Part shown: positions 18,193-26,993 of the stretch, in pieces
Numbering within the stretch: the stretch's first letter is position 1
Layout of the letters: every line of letters starts with the position of its first letter
From: Tindallia sp. MSAO_Bac2
GTDB lineage: Bacteria; Bacillota; Clostridia; Peptostreptococcales; Tindalliaceae
Assembly: GCA_003838145.1 (NCBI GenBank)
Contig: QYZZ01000019.1
Span: 1 to 64,000 of the forward strand
Direction: 5' to 3'
Length of the DNA: 64,000 nt
Translations under genes and position numbers: made by a program
Notes under the pieces: model-generated
Database searches by the model: none
What the model saw: the letters and a program-made list of their open reading frames with translations, nothing else
Told to the model about the DNA's origin: nothing

Positions 18193-20797
18193 AATGAGAG
18201 CCATCAGAGGGCCAAACTACTACAGCAGGCATCCGGTTATTTTTATGCGCTTAGACCTTGGGGAACTGGAAGAAAAACCAACGGACCTGGTTCCCGGATT
18301 CAAAGATAACCTGGAAAAGATGATTCCAAGTATGCAGGAACATAAATGTTCTCCAGGTGTGGTAGGTGGTTTTTTTCAACGATTGGTTCGAGGTACCTGG
18401 GCCGGTCATGTGGTTGAACATGTGGCACTAGAGCTGCAGTGTCTGGCCGGGCACGAAGTTGCCTTTGGAAAAACCTTTGATACCAATGATACTGGAATCT
18501 ACAATCTGGTTTACCGGTATATAGATGAAAATATGGGTTTAAGAGCGGGTGAAATGGCAGTAAAGATTGTTGAGAAGCTTTTTGAAGGAGTTATTTCTGA
18601 TATACAACCGATGGTTATTGAACTTAAAAAAGTTGCAGAAACCAGCTTGTTGGGCCCTTCCACCCAATCTATCGTTGATGAAGCAGGCCGACGGGGAATT
18701 TCTCATATCCGCCTCAATGAAAACAGTTACGTACAGCTTGGACAGGGGCTCCATCAAAGAAGAATACAGGCAACCATGATGGACAATACTTCTGCCCTGG
18801 GCGTTGAGATTGCAGACGATAAAGAAAACACCAAAGAACTTCTGGCCTCTCTGGGAATTCCGGTGCCGGAAGGAAAGTCTGTACAGAATACGGATGAATT
18901 GTTTCGAGCTGCAGAAGATATTGGGTACCCTTTGGTAGTGAAACCCCTGATCGGGAATCATGGACGTGGCATTACCATCAATATTACCAATGCAGAAGAA
19001 TTGATGATTGCTTATCAGATGGCTGGCAAAATATGTGATACCTGCCTGGTGGAAAAATATCTGGGAGGGTTTGATTTTCGGATTTTGGTCATAGATGGGA
19101 AATTTGTAGCTGCCGCTCTCCGGGAACCTGCCTTTGTCATCGGAAACGGAAAAGACAGCATCCGACAGCTCATAGATGAAATTAACCGGGATCCTCAGCG
19201 AGGTATCGGTCATGAAAAAAGCCTGACTAAAATTACTGTTGACTACATGACAGAACGTTTAATGACAATTCAAAATCTTACGCTGGAAAGCATTCTTGCT
19301 GAAGGCGAAAAAGTGTATATTAAATCTACGGCAAATCTCAGTGCCGGAGGAACAGCACTGGACGTAACGGATAAAGTTCACCCTCTGAATCAACTGATGG
19401 CAGAACGAATTTCCCGAATCGTAGACTTAAATGTTATTGGAATTGATATTATCGCTGATTCCCTGGAAGAGCCTCTGCAAAGTGGTTCTTCCGGTGTGGT
19501 GGAAGTTAATGCGGCACCGGGATTCAGAATGCATCTTAATCCAACTAAAGGAACACCAAGAAATATCGCTGCCAATGTTGTTGATATGTTGTTTCCTCCT
19601 GGATCAAAGCATGCAATTCCCATTATTGCCGTTACCGGTACTAATGGAAAAACAACAACTACCAGGCTGATTTCTCATATTTTGGGCTTGAACGGCAATA
19701 CCGTAGGAATGACATCAACGGATGCAGTTATCATCGATAATATTCCTATCCTCAAAGGCGATTACAGTGGTCCGGAAGGTGCCCGAAAAGTCATGATGGA
19801 TTCCACCATTAGCCATGCTGTGCTGGAAGTCGCCAGAGGAGGTATTCTTCGGAGGGGACTTGGGTTTAAGGAAAGTGATGTCGGTGTTTTTCTCAATGTT
19901 TCTTCCGATCATTTAGGAGAAGGAGGCATTGATACTTTGGAGGAGCTTACTCGTCTGAAATCAACGGTTACGGAAACGGTGAAACCGTCTGGTCATGCTG
20001 TTTTCAATGCCGATGACCCAAGAGTTCTTTCCTGTATGGAAAAAACAAAAGCAAATCCAATATTATTCTCGAAAGATCCGGAAAATCCGGCACTGAAAAC
20101 AAACTTTGAGAAAGGGAATATGAACGTTACCATTGAAGACGGCAATGTGGTTCTTCGGAAGAAAGGTTGGGCATCGATCCTTGCGAGTGTTGTTGAAATT
20201 CCCATCACCTTCGATGGAAATGCCAGCTTTAATATTGAGAACGTCATGGCGGCTACAGCTGCAACAGCAGCATTGGGGCTGAATGAAAAACAGATAAGAG
20301 CAGGACTGGTAAGCTTCAGTCCGTCTATTGGTCAGTCTCCGGGTAGAATGAATGTCATTGATATGGACGGTTTTAAGGTTGTTATTGATTATGGGCACAA
20401 TATTGGTGCTATCAAGGCAACCGGTGACTTTATCAGAGGTTTAATGCCCGGCAGAAAAATCCGGATGGCCTCCGGTGTTGGGAATCGACGGGGTGATGAT
20501 ATTTTGGAATTTGGAACTGCGCTTTCAGAATACTACGATCACATCGTTCTTTGTGATGCTGATCCAAGAGAAAGAAGTGCTGGTGAAACGGCACGAATTG
20601 TTAAACAGGGCCTGTTGAAGGGCGGCTTTAAGGAAGATATGATTACCCTGGTAATTGACGAGAAAGAAGCTACAAGAGTATCTCTGGAAATGGCGAAAAT
20701 GGGAGACCTGGTGGTGCTGCAGGCCGATGACATTAATCAGGTAATAAAAGACGTACTGGATTATAAAAAAAGCAGGAAAGATAAAACCAATCGTTAG
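18179..20797 (+). CDS. cphA: Cyanophycin synthetase
   Basis: An 872-residue two-ATP-site ligase. After an N-terminal domain (~1-160) comes an ATP-grasp domain (~215-475; VVKPLIGNHGRGITINI, VEVNAAPGFRMHLNP) that adds aspartate to the backbone. A Mur-ligase-type domain follows (~485-870; P-loop AVTGTNGKTTTTRLI) that adds arginine to the side chain. The length is normal for CphA. ATG 18179 is chosen from GAGGA 8 bases upstream; it overlaps cphB. Together the pair stores and releases nitrogen, carbon and energy as an intracellular polymer. A clear terminator follows. Confidence 0.94.
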   Translation: MKIIEMRAIRGPNYYSRHPVIFMRLDLGELEEKPTDLVPGFKDNLEKMIPSMQEHKCSPGVVGGFFQRLVRGTWAGHVVEHVALELQCLAGHEVAFGKTFDTNDTGIYNLVYRYIDENMGLRAGEMAVKIVEKLFEGVISDIQPMVIELKKVAETSLLGPSTQSIVDEAGRRGISHIRLNENSYVQLGQGLHQRRIQATMMDNTSALGVEIADDKENTKELLASLGIPVPEGKSVQNTDELFRAAEDIGYPLVVKPLIGNHGRGITINITNAEELMIAYQMAGKICDTCLVEKYLGGFDFRILVIDGKFVAAALREPAFVIGNGKDSIRQLIDEINRDPQRGIGHEKSLTKITVDYMTERLMTIQNLTLESILAEGEKVYIKSTANLSAGGTALDVTDKVHPLNQLMAERISRIVDLNVIGIDIIADSLEEPLQSGSSGVVEVNAAPGFRMHLNPTKGTPRNIAANVVDMLFPPGSKHAIPIIAVTGTNGKTTTTRLISHILGLNGNTVGMTSTDAVIIDNIPILKGDYSGPEGARKVMMDSTISHAVLEVARGGILRRGLGFKESDVGVFLNVSSDHLGEGGIDTLEELTRLKSTVTETVKPSGHAVFNADDPRVLSCMEKTKANPILFSKDPENPALKTNFEKGNMNVTIEDGNVVLRKKGWASILASVVEIPITFDGNASFNIENVMAATAATAALGLNEKQIRAGLVSFSPSIGQSPGRMNVIDMDGFKVVIDYGHNIGAIKATGDFIRGLMPGRKIRMASGVGNRRGDDILEFGTALSEYYDHIVLCDADPRERSAGETARIVKQGLLKGGFKEDMITLVIDEKEATRVSLEMAKMGDLVVLQADDINQVIKDVLDYKKSRKDKTNR

Positions 20798-20864
20798 TTA
20801 ACATCTTATCATATGGCTATGATTTTCAACTATTGGATACCCTTCAAGAATCTTTATTGATTAT

Positions 20865-20897
20865 GGGGACTGTTAAGAAGAACAGTCCCCGCATTTT
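20865..20897 (+). terminator. Terminator after cphA, built from the GGGGAC repeat unit
   Basis: GGGGACTGTT and AACAGTCCCC form a perfect 10-bp stem with a 6-base loop (AAGAAG), then GCATTTTT. The stem shares its GGGGACTGT core with repeats near 12.59, 21.51 and 24.13 kb. Confidence 0.8.
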
Positions 20898-20933
20898 TGA
20901 GACAACAGATTTATACTGTTAAGAGGTGCAAAA

Positions 20934-21473
20934 CTATAATGAAACAATTTGGGGCGGATGACCGATATGAGGGAGAAACTCAGAAAGTAGATCTTCTGTT
21001 TTCATTTTTAAATGGCTGGTGTTGGCTCCGGGATTGCAGGCAAAAAATTCATTGTTGGCCACTTCCTGGTCAATAACCAGTTGGACAGCACCTGCATTAT
21101 CATTAATCAGTCCCATTATGGTAGCCGCCCCCGGTGTAACGCCAAGGTGCTTCTCCATTAGCTCTGACGAGGCGAAGGAAAGTCGCGGAACCTCCATTAC
21201 CTTGGAAAACGCCTTAGCATCAAAGGATTTCTCTGCCGGTAATACAAGCAGATAGAAAGATGTCTTTTGGCGATTGCATAGCAGGATACTTTTCCTTATC
21301 TCGGCGCCAAGAATTTTACTTATTTCCACACACTCTTCCATGGAAGAAACCGAATCGTTGTCCACCCAGTGGTAAGGGATCTCCAGTTCATGTAAAATAT
21401 CATGAACTTTATGTTCCAGAGCCGTCCGTTGGTCTTCCGGTTTTCCTGTCCTGATTTCGCTGATGTGAAGCAT
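20934..21473 (-). CDS. YbaK/ProX-type aminoacyl-tRNA deacylase
   Basis: A 179-residue stand-alone editing domain of the YbaK/ProRS-INS fold. SMEECVEISKILGAEIRKSILLCN and GVTPGAATIMGLIND are the recognisable core, with the conserved GxxPG and the Lys of the family present. Such proteins hydrolyse mischarged Ala-tRNA(Pro) or similar; the clostridial form is known as ProX. The ATG at 21473 is preferred because AAGGAG lies 8 bases upstream, whereas the GTG at 21482 overlaps it. It follows the ornithine cyclodeaminase-family gene on the same strand by 58 bases, so they may be co-transcribed. Confidence 0.88.
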   Translation of the reverse strand: MLHISEIRTGKPEDQRTALEHKVHDILHELEIPYHWVDNDSVSSMEECVEISKILGAEIRKSILLCNRQKTSFYLLVLPAEKSFDAKAFSKVMEVPRLSFASSELMEKHLGVTPGAATIMGLINDNAGAVQLVIDQEVANNEFFACNPGANTSHLKMKTEDLLSEFLPHIGHPPQIVSL

Positions 21474-21509
21474 AACATTCACTCCTTTTTATGTTTTGAA
21501 AAAACCCAA

Positions 21510-21529
21510 GGGGACTGTCTGTGCGGTTT
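21510..21529. repeat. GGGGACTGTC repeat (degenerate copy)
   Basis: GGGGACTGTCTGTGCGGTTT matches the 24.13-kb copy (GGGGACTGTCCCCGCGGTTT) at 18 of 20 positions but has lost the palindrome. It lies between two minus-strand genes. Confidence 0.55.
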
Positions 21530-21531
21530 AA

Positions 21532-22509
21532 TTACCAGCTGATATCAGTGCCCAGCCCTTTTTCTTCTGCACTCCGATAGATATTTGTAGCAACGACCAG
21601 GTCAAAAAGACTCATGCCAACAGACTTATAAAATCTGGTACTTCCTAAAGCTTCACCATTGCCATCCTTTATATCCTGCAGATAACCCGCCATATACCGC
21701 ACCTGATGCTCTTTGAGGGCTCCGGACTTTAATGGTTGTGCCAGATCTCCGGTTTCTTCGCAGGCATAGGGCAGTTCTGTGTAAACGGTATCAGCTGCCT
21801 GCCAGACAGCTTCCGGGATTTCCCTCATATCCGGTCGCCAGGAGCCCACGGCAACGATGCATTTTCCCTGAAAAAGATCTGGATCATTCGGAAGAACCGG
21901 TTCTTTGGAAGTTGTCGCAGTAATAATAATATCACTATTTAGGGCAGTTTCCCGGGCACTGGAACAAATAACACACTTTAAAGAGGGATTGCCAGTCTCT
22001 AACCGGATCTTCTCGATATAGGATGTCAGATCTTTTTTTGACGCATTATACAAATAAACCGTCTTGATATTCCTTTCGGAGCAAGCGTATTTGACCTGAT
22101 ACAATCCCTGGACACCACAACCGATCAGGCCAATACTCTGACTGTCCTGATATGCCAGATGCCTCACAGCGTGACCGCCAACAGCACCGGTTCGCATGGC
22201 AGTGAGGAGCTGACCATCCATAAGTGCAACGGGAGTCCCGTCTTCCCGACTATTCAGAATCATTAATCCATCGATAAGCGGTTTTCCTCTCTCCGGATTC
22301 TGGGGGATCAGAGAAAGCACTTTTGTTCCAATACTTCCGGAAGTGATACAAGGCATATAAAGCATCGTATCTTCCTGATGCTTAACTGCCAGTCGTTCCG
22401 GCATGGTGAAATTCCTTTCGGCATAAACGAAAAATGCCTCTTCAATGGAATCGATCATCCCTTTATCAGTGATCGATTTTTTCATGTCGTTTGCATTGAT
22501 TATTTTCAT
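21532..22509 (-). CDS. Ornithine cyclodeaminase / mu-crystallin family protein
   Basis: A 325-residue NAD-binding enzyme. MRTGAVGGHAVRHLA is the family core and SIGLIGCGVQGLYQVKY the Rossmann loop. VGSWRPDMREIPEAVW and ETGDLAQPL fit the C-terminal part. The family includes ornithine cyclodeaminase (ornithine to proline and ammonia), alanine dehydrogenase, and ketimine or pyrroline reductases, so the substrate is not certain. Proline formation is attractive because a ProX-type deacylase follows and an osmolyte gene is divergent. AGGAG precedes the ATG, and a promoter with a perfect -10 lies about 60 bases upstream. Confidence 0.83.
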   Translation of the reverse strand: MKIINANDMKKSITDKGMIDSIEEAFFVYAERNFTMPERLAVKHQEDTMLYMPCITSGSIGTKVLSLIPQNPERGKPLIDGLMILNSREDGTPVALMDGQLLTAMRTGAVGGHAVRHLAYQDSQSIGLIGCGVQGLYQVKYACSERNIKTVYLYNASKKDLTSYIEKIRLETGNPSLKCVICSSARETALNSDIIITATTSKEPVLPNDPDLFQGKCIVAVGSWRPDMREIPEAVWQAADTVYTELPYACEETGDLAQPLKSGALKEHQVRYMAGYLQDIKDGNGEALGSTRFYKSVGMSLFDLVVATNIYRSAEEKGLGTDISW

Positions 22510-22569
22510 TTCTATCAGCTCCTGTTAAGTATATACAGATATAAATTGATTAATAATTCACCCGATCAC

Positions 22570-22597
22570 ATTATATCATGAATGAAAGGCTGAACAA
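22570..22597 (-). promoter_or_regulatory. Promoter of the cyclodeaminase-family gene
   Basis: On the minus strand TTGTTC (22597-22592), a 16-base spacer and TATAAT (22575-22570). Confidence 0.65.
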
Positions 22598-22700
22598 ATG
22601 GATTACTGGGGAATTGATTGTATCAAAGAATTATCAATAGGGTGAACAATGAAACTCAAAGGCGGAAAACTTGCATTAAAAATAAATTATGACGCAGGAC

Positions 22701-22728
22701 TTGCATTTATTTCTGGGAATGTTATAAT
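22701..22728 (+). promoter_or_regulatory. Promoter of the glutamate 2,3-aminomutase gene
   Basis: TTGCAT (22701-22706), a 16-base spacer and TATAAT (22723-22728), about 70 bases before the start codon. An extra ACTTGCATT copy lies 30 bases upstream (~22669) and could be a second -35 or a regulatory element. Confidence 0.65.
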
Positions 22729-22797
22729 GTTACCATGATTTAGCTGTTAAGAAAATAACGTCCCGGAAGGGATAAGGTTATCGAAAGGGTGTTTTTA

Positions 22798-24072
22798 ATG
22801 GATCGAGGTTGTTTAAAGCTGGAAAACAGCAAACGTGAAGTTTCTCTTGAAAGAGCTCAGGAGTTAAAAAGCAGAATCGACGAATTTTTAAAGGTTAGGG
22901 ATGAAATTCCAAAGGGCCTTGAAATGAAAGATACAATCCGACAGCGCAAGGAAAAAATCAAGGAAGTGCTTGGCGCTACGGAAGAACAGTGGAAAGACTA
23001 CAGGTGGCAGACAGAAAATCGTGTTTCAGATGTAGAAATACTCGGAAAAATTCTCAATCTGACAGATATGGAGAAAAAGGAAATTAAAGAAGTTGGAAAG
23101 AAGTTTCGATGGGCCGTTTCTCCCTATTACCTTAGCTTGATGGACCCGGATGACCGATTTGATCCGGTGCGTCTGATGGCCATTCCTGTTCATAGTGAGC
23201 TGGAAGATCCATGTCATGATTTTGACCCTATGGGAGAAGAATTCACAAATCCGGCAGGCAGCATTACCCGTCGCTACCCGGACAGACTGATCATTAATGT
23301 GACAAATGAATGCGCTATGTATTGCAGGCACTGCCAGCGAAGAAGAAATATCGGGGAAGAAGACGTTCCAAGAAGCAGAAGTGCTATTCAGGAATCCATT
23401 GATTACATTAAGGAATGCCCGGAAATCAGAGATGTTTTAGTAACGGGAGGCGATTCTCTGTGCCTGACAGACGAAACACTGGAATGGATTCTGAAGCAGC
23501 TTAAAGAAATTCCTCATGTTGAATATATTCGCTTAGGCAGCCGAACGCTGGTAACCATGCCCCAGCGAATTACCGACGAATTTTGTGCAATGATTGAAAA
23601 ATATCACCCTATATACATCAACACCCATTTTAATCATCCGGCGGAAATAAGCGAAGAAGCAAAGGAAGCTTGTGAGAAACTGGCAAAGTCAGGGGTGCCT
23701 CTTGGCAACCAGGCAGTACTGCTAAATGGTGTTAACAATGATAAATATGTGATGCGTGTGCTGAATCACGAACTGCTTAAGTGCCGAGTGAGACCATACT
23801 ACATTTTCCATGCGAAGCATGTGGCGGGAACTACTCACTTCAATACTTCCATTGATGATGGTCTGGAAATCATGGAGTACCTGCGCGGCTACACTTCAGG
23901 GATGGCCATTCCGACATTTATCCTTAATGCGCCTAAAGGCCAGGGGAAAACACCGTTGTTCCCTGACTACCTGGTGTCACGAGGTAAAGACTACATCACC
24001 ATCCGCACCTGGGAAGGTAAGGTAATGGAATATGAAAATCATGAAACAAGAGATATTCGTGAATTAATATAA
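22798..24072 (+). CDS. eam: Glutamate 2,3-aminomutase (radical SAM, KamA family)
   Basis: A 424-residue radical-SAM, PLP-dependent aminomutase. The cluster motif is CAMYCRHCQRRR (CX3CX2C), with VTGGDSL, PLGNQAVLLNGVN and the KamA-type C-domain. Lysine 2,3-aminomutase holds the lysine side-chain amine with two aspartates, in YQCD and VVDAPGGGGK. Here the same positions read FHAK and ILNAPKGQGK, that is Lys and Asn. This Lys/Asn pair is the published signature of glutamate 2,3-aminomutase, which turns L-glutamate into beta-glutamate, a compatible solute. The start ATG 22798 is preferred over GTG 22789, with AAAGG upstream. It is transcribed alone and ends at a strong terminator. Confidence 0.85.
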   Translation: MDRGCLKLENSKREVSLERAQELKSRIDEFLKVRDEIPKGLEMKDTIRQRKEKIKEVLGATEEQWKDYRWQTENRVSDVEILGKILNLTDMEKKEIKEVGKKFRWAVSPYYLSLMDPDDRFDPVRLMAIPVHSELEDPCHDFDPMGEEFTNPAGSITRRYPDRLIINVTNECAMYCRHCQRRRNIGEEDVPRSRSAIQESIDYIKECPEIRDVLVTGGDSLCLTDETLEWILKQLKEIPHVEYIRLGSRTLVTMPQRITDEFCAMIEKYHPIYINTHFNHPAEISEEAKEACEKLAKSGVPLGNQAVLLNGVNNDKYVMRVLNHELLKCRVRPYYIFHAKHVAGTTHFNTSIDDGLEIMEYLRGYTSGMAIPTFILNAPKGQGKTPLFPDYLVSRGKDYITIRTWEGKVMEYENHETRDIRELI

Positions 24073-24089
24073 AGAAATATGAGCTGAAG

Positions 24090-24122
24090 AAAAGCCCCTG
24101 ATCCCTTGGATCAGGGGCTTTT
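24090..24122 (+). terminator. Strong terminator after the aminomutase gene
   Basis: A 15-bp stem of AAAAGCCCCTGATCC and its complement with a CTT loop, ending in TTTT. Confidence 0.9.
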
Positions 24123-24133
24123 CAAATTACCAG

Positions 24134-24146
24134 GGGGACTGTCCCC
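24134..24146. repeat. GGGGACTGTCCCC palindromic repeat (copy at 24.13 kb)
   Basis: A perfect palindrome around a central T, followed by GCGGTTT as in the degenerate 21.51-kb copy. It sits directly after the aminomutase terminator. Confidence 0.65.
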
Positions 24147-24251
24147 GCGGTTTGCAGTTTATACGGTTTTCGTTAATGATTGTCTCTTATATGGGTATCA
24201 GTATTGTGTTAGATCAAATGACAAACCCTCATTTGGAAAGGGAGGCAGAAA

Positions 24252-25550
24252 ATGGAACAAAGCAATAACCTCAAACAAGCAAAGCACCTGGTTGTTATAT
24301 CCCTGGATGCTTTTTCAGAGGACAACTGGGGAGAAGCTAAAAAACTGCCGAATTTCTCCCGTCTCATCGAAAATGGAGCCTTCAGCAATCAGCTTAAAAG
24401 CGTTTTTCCCACGCATACTTATGTAGCCCATACGACGATTGTTACAGGCGTTTATCCCGAAAAACACGGAATCCATCACAACAACCAGTTTCAGCCCTTT
24501 GTTCCGGAGAAAGAGCAAACCTGGCACTGGCATCAGAGGGATATAAAGGTGCCCACTATTTATGACCTGGCCCGACAAAAAGGCTTAAAAACGGCAGCGC
24601 TTCTCTGGCCGGTTTCTGGAAAATCCTCCATTCATTACAACCTTCCGGAAGTGGCGGCCATAAAGAATGAAAACCAAGCGCTGAAAGTCATCAAAAACGG
24701 CTCTCCTTTATTTGTTGCAGGCCTGGAATTAAGACTGGGAAAGAAAAGAAAAGGGATAAAGCAGCCTTATCTGGATGATTACATAACCCTGTGCGCAATG
24801 GATACCATCAGAAGAAAAAAGCCTAACCTGCTGCTTCTCCATTTGTTAGACCTGGACAGTGCAAAACATAACCATGGAACAAGCAGCGAAGAAGTAAGAG
24901 AAGCTCTTGACAGAACGGATCGAAGGATAGGGGAAATTTTTCAAAGTGTTAAGGAAGCTAATATAATGGACAGCACCGCATTCTTCGTTGTTGGAGATCA
25001 CGGACAGTTTGATATCCATTATGCTGTTCATATCAATAACCTTTTAAGGGATCGGGGATTAATCTGCGAGGAAAAAGGGGAAAGAAAGTGGCGGGCTTAC
25101 CTGCAAAGTGCCGGCGGCAGTGCTTATCTTCACCTAAGAGACGATGATCCTGAAGCCGAAGAAATTGCACTAAGTTGTCTCCGGGAAGCAATGAAGGAAG
25201 AAAAATACGGTATAGAGCATATCTATAATCGTCGGGAACTGGACAATCTGCAGGCTGTCAGGCACATAAAATATGCGATTGAAGCTAAAAAGGGTTATAT
25301 TTTCAAGGATACGCTGACAGAATTCACCGTCGATAACTATCTGGCGAAGGGGATAAAAAATGGCAACCACGGCTACTCTCCCAATAAAAGCAATTACAGA
25401 TGCAATTTTATTGCCTCTGGCTGCAATATAAAGGGAAATCTTCCATTAGGCTCATTAGAAATGGTAGATATTGCCCCTACCATGGCCCGGGTGTTAGGTC
25501 TGGATTTTTATCCCAGGGATGGCAGGGTGCTGGAGGAAATGATGAAATAG
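24252..25550 (+). CDS. Alkaline-phosphatase-superfamily phosphodiesterase
   Basis: A 432-residue protein of the type I phosphodiesterase/nucleotide pyrophosphatase family. It has LVVISLDAF near the N-terminus (first metal Asp), the nucleophile Thr in FPTHTYVAHTTIVTGVYPEKHGIHHN, and metal ligands in LLDLDSAKHNHG and VVGDHGQFD. Members hydrolyse phosphodiester or pyrophosphate bonds in nucleotides, lipids or phosphonates. There is no obvious signal peptide, so it is probably cytoplasmic. GGGAGG precedes the ATG. The MFS gene begins 44 bases downstream, so the pair may handle a compound that is imported and then cleaved; the substrate is unknown. Confidence 0.85.
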   Translation: MEQSNNLKQAKHLVVISLDAFSEDNWGEAKKLPNFSRLIENGAFSNQLKSVFPTHTYVAHTTIVTGVYPEKHGIHHNNQFQPFVPEKEQTWHWHQRDIKVPTIYDLARQKGLKTAALLWPVSGKSSIHYNLPEVAAIKNENQALKVIKNGSPLFVAGLELRLGKKRKGIKQPYLDDYITLCAMDTIRRKKPNLLLLHLLDLDSAKHNHGTSSEEVREALDRTDRRIGEIFQSVKEANIMDSTAFFVVGDHGQFDIHYAVHINNLLRDRGLICEEKGERKWRAYLQSAGGSAYLHLRDDDPEAEEIALSCLREAMKEEKYGIEHIYNRRELDNLQAVRHIKYAIEAKKGYIFKDTLTEFTVDNYLAKGIKNGNHGYSPNKSNYRCNFIASGCNIKGNLPLGSLEMVDIAPTMARVLGLDFYPRDGRVLEEMMK

Positions 25551-25594
25551 AGGAAATGTTGAAGTGAAAGTTACCCTAACAGGAGGAGCCTCTT

Positions 25595-26833
25595 ATGAAT
25601 GAGAAAAAGAAATGCGGTGGTGAAACCGCTGACTTCTCATACGCAAAAATATGGTGGATTGGCTTTGGTTTCCTTGGTGTGCAGTTGGCTTTTACTACCT
25701 ACAATGCATTCCTTCCACTGATGTATCGGGAATTCTTCAACTCCAGGGCTCTGGTGGGACTGCTTATGGGAACGGATAATCTTATTGGATTGCTCTTAAT
25801 TCCCATTATCGGTGCCTGGTCTGACCGTATTAATTCGCCCTGGGGACGAAGGCTGCCATTTATTATCGTAGCAATCCCTATTGCGGCACTGACCCATTTT
25901 GCAATTCCCCTGGTGGCGTCCGTATTGTTCCTGTTGATTATTACGGAAATCATTTTTACGGCAGCCATGCATTCCTACCGTGGGCCGGTTATATCACTGA
26001 TGCCCGACCACACCCCTCCGAAAAAACGCTCCGTTGCCAACGGTATTATCAACCTGATGGGCGGTTTTGGAACCTTAATAAGCTTTGGTATCTTATCCTT
26101 GCTTTACGATATAGATCCCCGGCTGACCTTTGGAATTGGAAGCCTGGTGCTTTTGCTGAGCCTTGCCGTTGTATGGTGCAAAGTTGATAAACATCCACCC
26201 TATGTGGATAATTCTCCAAGATCGTCCACCAACCCTATTAAAGAGGCGGTAGATGGCATACGGAACCTCTTGAAGCCAGGATACACGGGCCAGTTTTTAA
26301 TTCTGATGTCCATGCTCATTTATTTTATTGGCTATGCGGGACTAAATGCAATGTTTCCCATTTATGGAGTGGAGACCCTGGGGCTTACCGAAGGAAGAGC
26401 TAATTTTATCCTGACTTCTTTTGCGGCTTCTTTTTTGGTTTTTGCTGTTCTGGCTGGTTTTGTCGGAACAAAAATCGGTAAAATACCTGCTATGCTGTGG
26501 GGTCTTATTATGGTACCGGTGCTATTTCTCATAGCAGTTCCGGTGAGGGAGCCATGGATTATCAGTGGAATATTTGTCCTGGGTGGTCTGGGATGGGCGT
26601 TAATTAACGTCCAGGCCATGCCGCTCATTGCGGACTTTGGCGGCAGGGATAAAGTCGGTTTCTATATTGGCCTGTATTACGTGTTTACGATGATTGGACA
26701 AATGATGGGGCCCTTTGCTCTGGGTCTTTCCATGGATTTGATCGGAAATCAGGGTATGTTTATCGCTGGAGCTGCATTTTTCTTTTTAGCTTTCATAATG
26801 TTGTGGACCGGTAAGAAGAAATTGACGGACTGA
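25595..26833 (+). CDS. MFS transporter, GPH/SLC45-like
   Basis: A 412-residue, 12-helix carrier. GAWSDRINSPWGRRLPFI between helices 2 and 3 and the repeated DRINSPWGRR-type loop resemble glycoside-pentoside-hexuronide and SLC45-type sugar:cation symporters more than drug pumps. CAGGAGGAG precedes the ATG. It lies 44 bases after the phosphodiesterase, probably in one operon. The substrate is not identified. Confidence 0.83.
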   Translation: MNEKKKCGGETADFSYAKIWWIGFGFLGVQLAFTTYNAFLPLMYREFFNSRALVGLLMGTDNLIGLLLIPIIGAWSDRINSPWGRRLPFIIVAIPIAALTHFAIPLVASVLFLLIITEIIFTAAMHSYRGPVISLMPDHTPPKKRSVANGIINLMGGFGTLISFGILSLLYDIDPRLTFGIGSLVLLLSLAVVWCKVDKHPPYVDNSPRSSTNPIKEAVDGIRNLLKPGYTGQFLILMSMLIYFIGYAGLNAMFPIYGVETLGLTEGRANFILTSFAASFLVFAVLAGFVGTKIGKIPAMLWGLIMVPVLFLIAVPVREPWIISGIFVLGGLGWALINVQAMPLIADFGGRDKVGFYIGLYYVFTMIGQMMGPFALGLSMDLIGNQGMFIAGAAFFFLAFIMLWTGKKKLTD

Positions 26834-26993
26834 AGAGGACCAAAGTAGCCGTTAGTGCATTTAGGGAAGTATCATTTGCAAAAAAATGAAAGAAAATGCA
26901 CATAGGCGGACAAAAAATGACAATTATTTCACTACTTTTTTGCTATTAAATGATAAAATACAGATATCATATTAAACTGAGGGAGTGTTTTTG

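Noticed and set aside
18539-19213. 224-residue minus-strand ORF inside cphA
   Set aside because: It is antisense to the cyanophycin synthetase ATP-grasp domain and has no family features.
22798-24072. Lysine 2,3-aminomutase
   Set aside because: Both side-chain-binding aspartates are replaced, by Lys and Asn, as in glutamate 2,3-aminomutase.
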